A stretch of 7,507 nucleotides of DNA, from the NCBI GenBank assembly GCA_020072905.1, contig JAIQGB010000216.1, positions 1 through 7,507 of the forward strand, read 5' to 3'. Shown in pieces: positions 5,258 through 7,507 of the stretch (positions are counted from its first letter, which is position 1; every line of letters starts with the position of its first letter). Origin of the DNA: Terriglobia bacterium (GTDB taxonomy: Bacteria > Acidobacteriota > Terriglobia > UBA7540). A program made the translations under genes and the position numbers. The notes beneath the pieces are model-generated. The model worked only from the letters and a program-made list of their open reading frames with translations, was not told where the DNA came from and did not search any database.

Positions 5258-6115
5258 GTGAACGTGGCTTTGGTAATCAGGCAGCGCCTCGAAGAGTTGG
5301 AGCTTGACCAACGGGATCTGGCAACCGCCGCGCAAGTTACGGAGTCCTACATCTCACAGTTGCTGACCTGCAAAAAAGCGCCCCCCGCGCCAGGCCGCAC
5401 TGATATTTATGACAAGATGGGAGATTTCCTGAAGCTTCCGAGTGGTGAACTTGCGAAGCTGGCAGCTCTGCAACGTAGGGAAGAACTGAAGAAGAAACTC
5501 GGGGACCCACCTGCCCCCCTGTTCAAAGAGGTTCGAGAGTTGATTCTCCGCAAATGCGCGCCCGACAAAGAAAGGCAAATACACGCGATTTTTGAAAAAC
5601 AGCCTTTCGGTGAACTGGAACGCCTGGTCACCCAGAAGCTTTTGGACGTGGCCAAGAGAATTGTCAAGGAGGAACTGGAAAGCGAAAACTGGCTCCGCTT
5701 GGTGGCTCGACTGAGCAACCGCAGCTATGAACAGATGCGGGTCAGCGTGCTCGAGTTCCTGGATACGGACATCTTCAACGTGTCGTTGGAGAATTGCAGC
5801 GCCTTCCTGGATCCGCTGATTGAATCCTGGGATATTGACTTGGCGACCTTTGGCATGGAAATCGTCTTGAACCGGCGAGTGGCCCCAGGGCGTCCGATGA
5901 AGTTTGAATTTGTCGAAACGGAACCCGAGCAGCCTATCGACGAAGAGCCTGGGCTCAAAGAATTCCTTGCGACGCCTGTCCTCTTCCGCGATGCGACCCA
6001 GGAGGAAATCGAGTTTCTAAAGAAGCTGCGGTTCAAGGGGAAACGGCCTACGCCCCTCTACTATTACCGGGAGTTGCAAAGCTTCAGAGACCCCCTCCAT
6101 TTTCGCACTCCCTAA
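5258..6115 (+). CDS. XRE-type helix-turn-helix regulator, 285 aa
   Basis: GTG start at 5258, with AAGAGGG five bases upstream. Residues 4-66 form a Cro/CI (XRE) helix-turn-helix domain: 'IRQRLEELELDQRDLATAAQVTESYISQLLTCKKAP', with the turn at AAQVT and the recognition helix ESYISQLLTCKK. After it comes a charged helix (66-82, AKLAALQRREELKKKLG). A long C-terminal region (88-285) of mostly helical character follows, with 'CAPDKERQIHAIFEKQPFGELERLVTQKL', 'ENCSAFLDPLIESWDIDLATFGMEIVLNRR', and a last segment 'EEIEFLKKLRFKGKRPTPLYYYRELQ'. I recall close relatives in Acidobacteriota with this same C-terminal region, whose function is unknown; it may sense a ligand or mediate dimerisation. It is transcribed divergently from the small-gene cluster across a dyad-rich region, so it probably regulates itself and that cluster. 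Confidence 0.85.
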   Translation: MNVALVIRQRLEELELDQRDLATAAQVTESYISQLLTCKKAPPAPGRTDIYDKMGDFLKLPSGELAKLAALQRREELKKKLGDPPAPLFKEVRELILRKCAPDKERQIHAIFEKQPFGELERLVTQKLLDVAKRIVKEELESENWLRLVARLSNRSYEQMRVSVLEFLDTDIFNVSLENCSAFLDPLIESWDIDLATFGMEIVLNRRVAPGRPMKFEFVETEPEQPIDEEPGLKEFLATPVLFRDATQEEIEFLKKLRFKGKRPTPLYYYRELQSFRDPLHFRTP

Positions 6116-6692
6116 GCCAAGTAGGACATTGCCCAAACCATGTGATTTTGGCTCGCAATCTTCGGCCAACTGCCCAAACCTAAACACCATCAGTTATCGG
6201 GTCAGAATCGGCCAGGTTTCCGAGACAGCGATTATAACCCCCACGGCGAGATGAATCCCCATCGTACCAATAATGAATCAAGAGGCTCATTCGCAATTCC
6301 TTGCTGCCGCTTCTCCCCATTGCTTCCCATAAGTCCAGTTCGAAACAGATGAAGCAATCGTCGGTGTGGACTCACTGACGCGGATGTGCAGTCGCGTTTC
6401 GCGGAGTTGGCAATCACCCAGATTCTGCTCGGATGCTCTGATCCGGTTCTCCGTGTCCCCGCGAGCGCAGATGCTGAGCACGCCAAGGCAATAGTCGTCG
6501 TCCATCATGGTGTTTCGGGACCGGCTAAATGGAGCCATTTGGAGCCTTGGGGATATTCGGCCACGGAGGCCAGTGCCGTTCCAACGTATTAGGCCAATCT
6601 TCAATAGCCGGAAGCATCGGACGGAGGCTGGCGCACGGGCACGGAATACATAGTTCCGGATAGTGGGAACGGCACTAACTTGTTGAAAAATA
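6116..6692. other. Long region with no supportable gene
   Basis: 577 bases follow the regulator. Short open frames exist on both strands (for example 6232-6486 on the - strand and 6386-6592 on the + strand), but none has a good ribosome-binding site or recognisable motifs. A 10-base direct repeat TGCCCAAACC lies at 6130-6139 and 6171-6180, and an 11-base inverted repeat spans 6572-6676. No clear terminator with a T-run follows the regulator gene. Confidence 0.6.
6572..6676. repeat. 105-bp segment bounded by an 11-bp inverted repeat
   Basis: AGTGCCGTTCC at 6572-6582 and its exact reverse complement GGAACGGCACT at 6666-6676. No open frame lies inside. It could be the ends of a very small non-autonomous element or a structured RNA; no target-site duplication is obvious. 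Confidence 0.45.
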
Positions 6693-6760
6693 TGGTAGGC
6701 CCGTGGGGACTCGAACCCCAGACCTCTACCGTGTCAACGTCAGACCAGCTTTATAAGCCT
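6693..6760 (-). pseudogene. tRNA-Val(GAC) 3' half, probable attachment-site remnant
   Basis: Reading the - strand from 6738 to 6693 gives an intact tRNA 3' half. It has anticodon loop TTGACAC (GAC, valine), the 3' anticodon-stem strand GGTAG and a five-base variable loop AGGTC. The T-arm is TGGGG-TTCGAGT-CCCCA, and the acceptor strand CGGGCCT is followed by discriminator A and encoded CCA. The 5' part (6739-6760) does not fold. The five bases before the loop cannot pair with GGTAG, no D-stem forms, and the whole is 68 bases against the usual ~76. Only AGGC (6760-6757) matches the expected acceptor start. It is thus not a working tRNA. A fragment that begins at the anticodon loop and keeps the 3' end is the usual scar of tyrosine-recombinase integration into a tRNA gene. 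Confidence 0.65.
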
Positions 6761-6937
6761 ACACTCGTTGACCCCGATCTCTTTTTGTTTACTTTGCGAT
6801 GCAGACGCATCACTTAACTGGACGTGTGCGAACAAAACTCGATTAATGACGAGGAGTCCCTGCAATTTTCACTACACCTTCTGCATGAGAAGCGAGTTCC
6901 GAAAAGAGGGGGGAGTTTCAATCCAAGGGAGGTCAAT

Positions 6938-7387
6938 ATGAGGCCAACAGAACAGCCAAAAAAGCGTTTTGGTTGGGACGCCGACGAGGATGAAAAGATC
7001 TCGGTCTTTTTCCGACTCAATGAGCTTGCAAGAAAACGAAACGTTGCCGTGCTCTACATTTACCGAACGACGACGGACTATGGAGGTAAAGGTTCGGCTG
7101 ACTTACAGTTTCATTACGACGGTCCGAAGCCAGCCTCAGGCATATGTCTGTTTTGCGGAAAGCAGACGGTGGAGCCAGATGATTGTGATGATTTGGGTGG
7201 ATTTGTTTTACACGATGATTGTTATGACGAAACCGTTAACGACTGGGGCATGGATTTCTACTTGGAGCAAGGGCCCTATCGTCCAGCGGTGATCGTCATA
7301 GTGGCATGGTGGCCAGGCTCCATCGACAACCTTCTGATGGGCTTAGCCTGGGGACTAGGCGTTAACTATCTAATACGAACGCATTAA
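6938..7387 (+). CDS. Putative zinc-binding protein with hydrophobic tail, 149 aa
   Basis: The start is ATG 6938, with AAGGGAGG five bases upstream, the strongest ribosome-binding site on the right side; a longer in-frame start (GTG 6824) would bury that site inside coding sequence and is rejected. Residues 1-25 are charged (RPTEQPKKRFGWDADEDEK) and 21-43 probably form a helix and strand. Residues 70-95 carry C70-x2-C73 (GICLFCGK) and H92-x2-C95 (LHDDC), a spacing that fits one zinc ion in a zinc-ribbon or treble-clef-like fold; C83 lies between. Residues 117-145 (AVIVIVAWWPGSIDNLLMGL...) are hydrophobic and could be a membrane segment or a buried core. Third codon positions are less GC-rich than in the genes to the left. 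I do not recognise the family. Its context next to a tRNA scar and a transposase tail suggests accessory DNA. Confidence 0.7.
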   Translation: MRPTEQPKKRFGWDADEDEKISVFFRLNELARKRNVAVLYIYRTTTDYGGKGSADLQFHYDGPKPASGICLFCGKQTVEPDDCDDLGGFVLHDDCYDETVNDWGMDFYLEQGPYRPAVIVIVAWWPGSIDNLLMGLAWGLGVNYLIRTH

Positions 7388-7506
7388 GTTATGTTACAGA
7401 GCCGACGAATCTTGTTGGGGGACCACGAGCGCGTGGTCTTCTGGACGGTGGTCCAGACGTCCTCCAAAGTTTCAAACCAGCGATTGGTCGTGGCCTCAAA
7501 GCGAAT
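7384..7506 (-). CDS. C-terminal end of a probable IS630-type transposase
   Basis: The frame is open from the right edge and ends at TAA (7386-7384). Forty residues are visible: IRFEATTNRWFETLEDVWTT, then VQKTTRSWSPNKIRRLCNIT. The order 'N(R)W/YF-tLe(D/E)VWttV', an aromatic/basic segment with W, and a closing 'RRLCxIT' resembles the C-termini of IS630-family DDE transposases as I remember them. The catalytic residues would lie outside the window. Codons are GC-rich at third positions, unlike the convergent neighbour. The two genes' stop codons overlap in a shared TTAA (7384-7387). If the family assignment is wrong, this is still very likely real coding sequence. Confidence 0.5.
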   Translation of the reverse strand: MRFEATTNRWFETLEDVWTTVQKTTRSWSPNKIRRLCNIT

Positions 7507-7507
7507 T

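Noticed and set aside
6130..6180. TGCCCAAACC direct repeat as the start of a repeat array
   Set aside because: Only two copies are present, with no regular spacing or further units.
6232..6604. Overlapping short open frames in the gene-poor region
   Set aside because: They lack ribosome-binding sites, recognisable motifs and consistent codon bias; judged chance frames.
6693..6760. A functional tRNA gene
   Set aside because: The D-arm and the 5' anticodon-stem strand cannot form and the 5' acceptor strand matches over only about four bases.
7421..7438. Hairpin GACCACG-AGCG-CGTGGTC as a transcription terminator
   Set aside because: It lies inside the convergent coding frame (7384-7506) and is followed by only two T residues, so it is more likely a coding coincidence.

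Overview
The window looks like a piece of a bacterial chromosome from a soil-type organism. It has moderately high GC, Shine-Dalgarno starts and GTG starts. Several proteins (the 285-aa helix-turn-helix protein, the secreted 273-aa protein, the 143-aa and 63-aa proteins, and the N-terminal domain of the 265-aa protein) resemble conserved proteins I associate with Acidobacteriota and related soil metagenome contigs. That assignment is recalled family resemblance, not a search result.

Layout. (1) Positions 3-665, + strand: the C-terminal end of an Asp-box (BNR) beta-propeller protein, running off the left edge. (2) Positions 690-5067, - strand: ten genes or gene remnants, all pointing left and mostly small. 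In transcription order they are an ABM-like alpha+beta barrel protein, a 70-aa two-helix membrane protein, a frameshifted gene, a 143-aa protein, a basic 63-aa protein with a GTG start, a secreted 273-aa protein with an internal repeat, an RRM RNA-binding protein, a 60-aa DUF3553-like protein, a 265-aa protein ending in a degenerate response-regulator receiver domain, and a 48-aa membrane protein. Most starts have a clear purine-rich ribosome-binding site. (3) Positions 5068-5257: an AT-rich divergent control region with back-to-back promoters sharing one palindrome and several more dyads. (4) Positions 5258-6115, + strand: an XRE-type helix-turn-helix regulator, transcribed away from the small-gene cluster and the best candidate to control it. 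(5) Positions 6116-6692: no gene I can support. (6) Positions 6693-6760: the 3' half of a tRNA-Val(GAC) without a proper 5' half. It looks like the attachment-site scar left by an integrated element. (7) Positions 6938-7387, + strand: a gene with less GC-rich third codon positions, encoding a CxxC...HxxC protein with a hydrophobic tail. It converges, with overlapping stop codons, on the tail of a probable IS630-type transposase (7384-7506, - strand).

How the parts may work together. The regulator, its dyad-rich promoter region and the run of small genes form one plausible regulated locus; the RRM protein and the 60-aa protein are a tight pair. From about 6740 rightwards the sequence reads as accessory DNA: the geometry of the tRNA fragment places the inserted element on its right, where the atypical gene and the transposase tail lie. 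No complete known system (CRISPR, toxin-antitoxin, secretion, defence) can be recognised.
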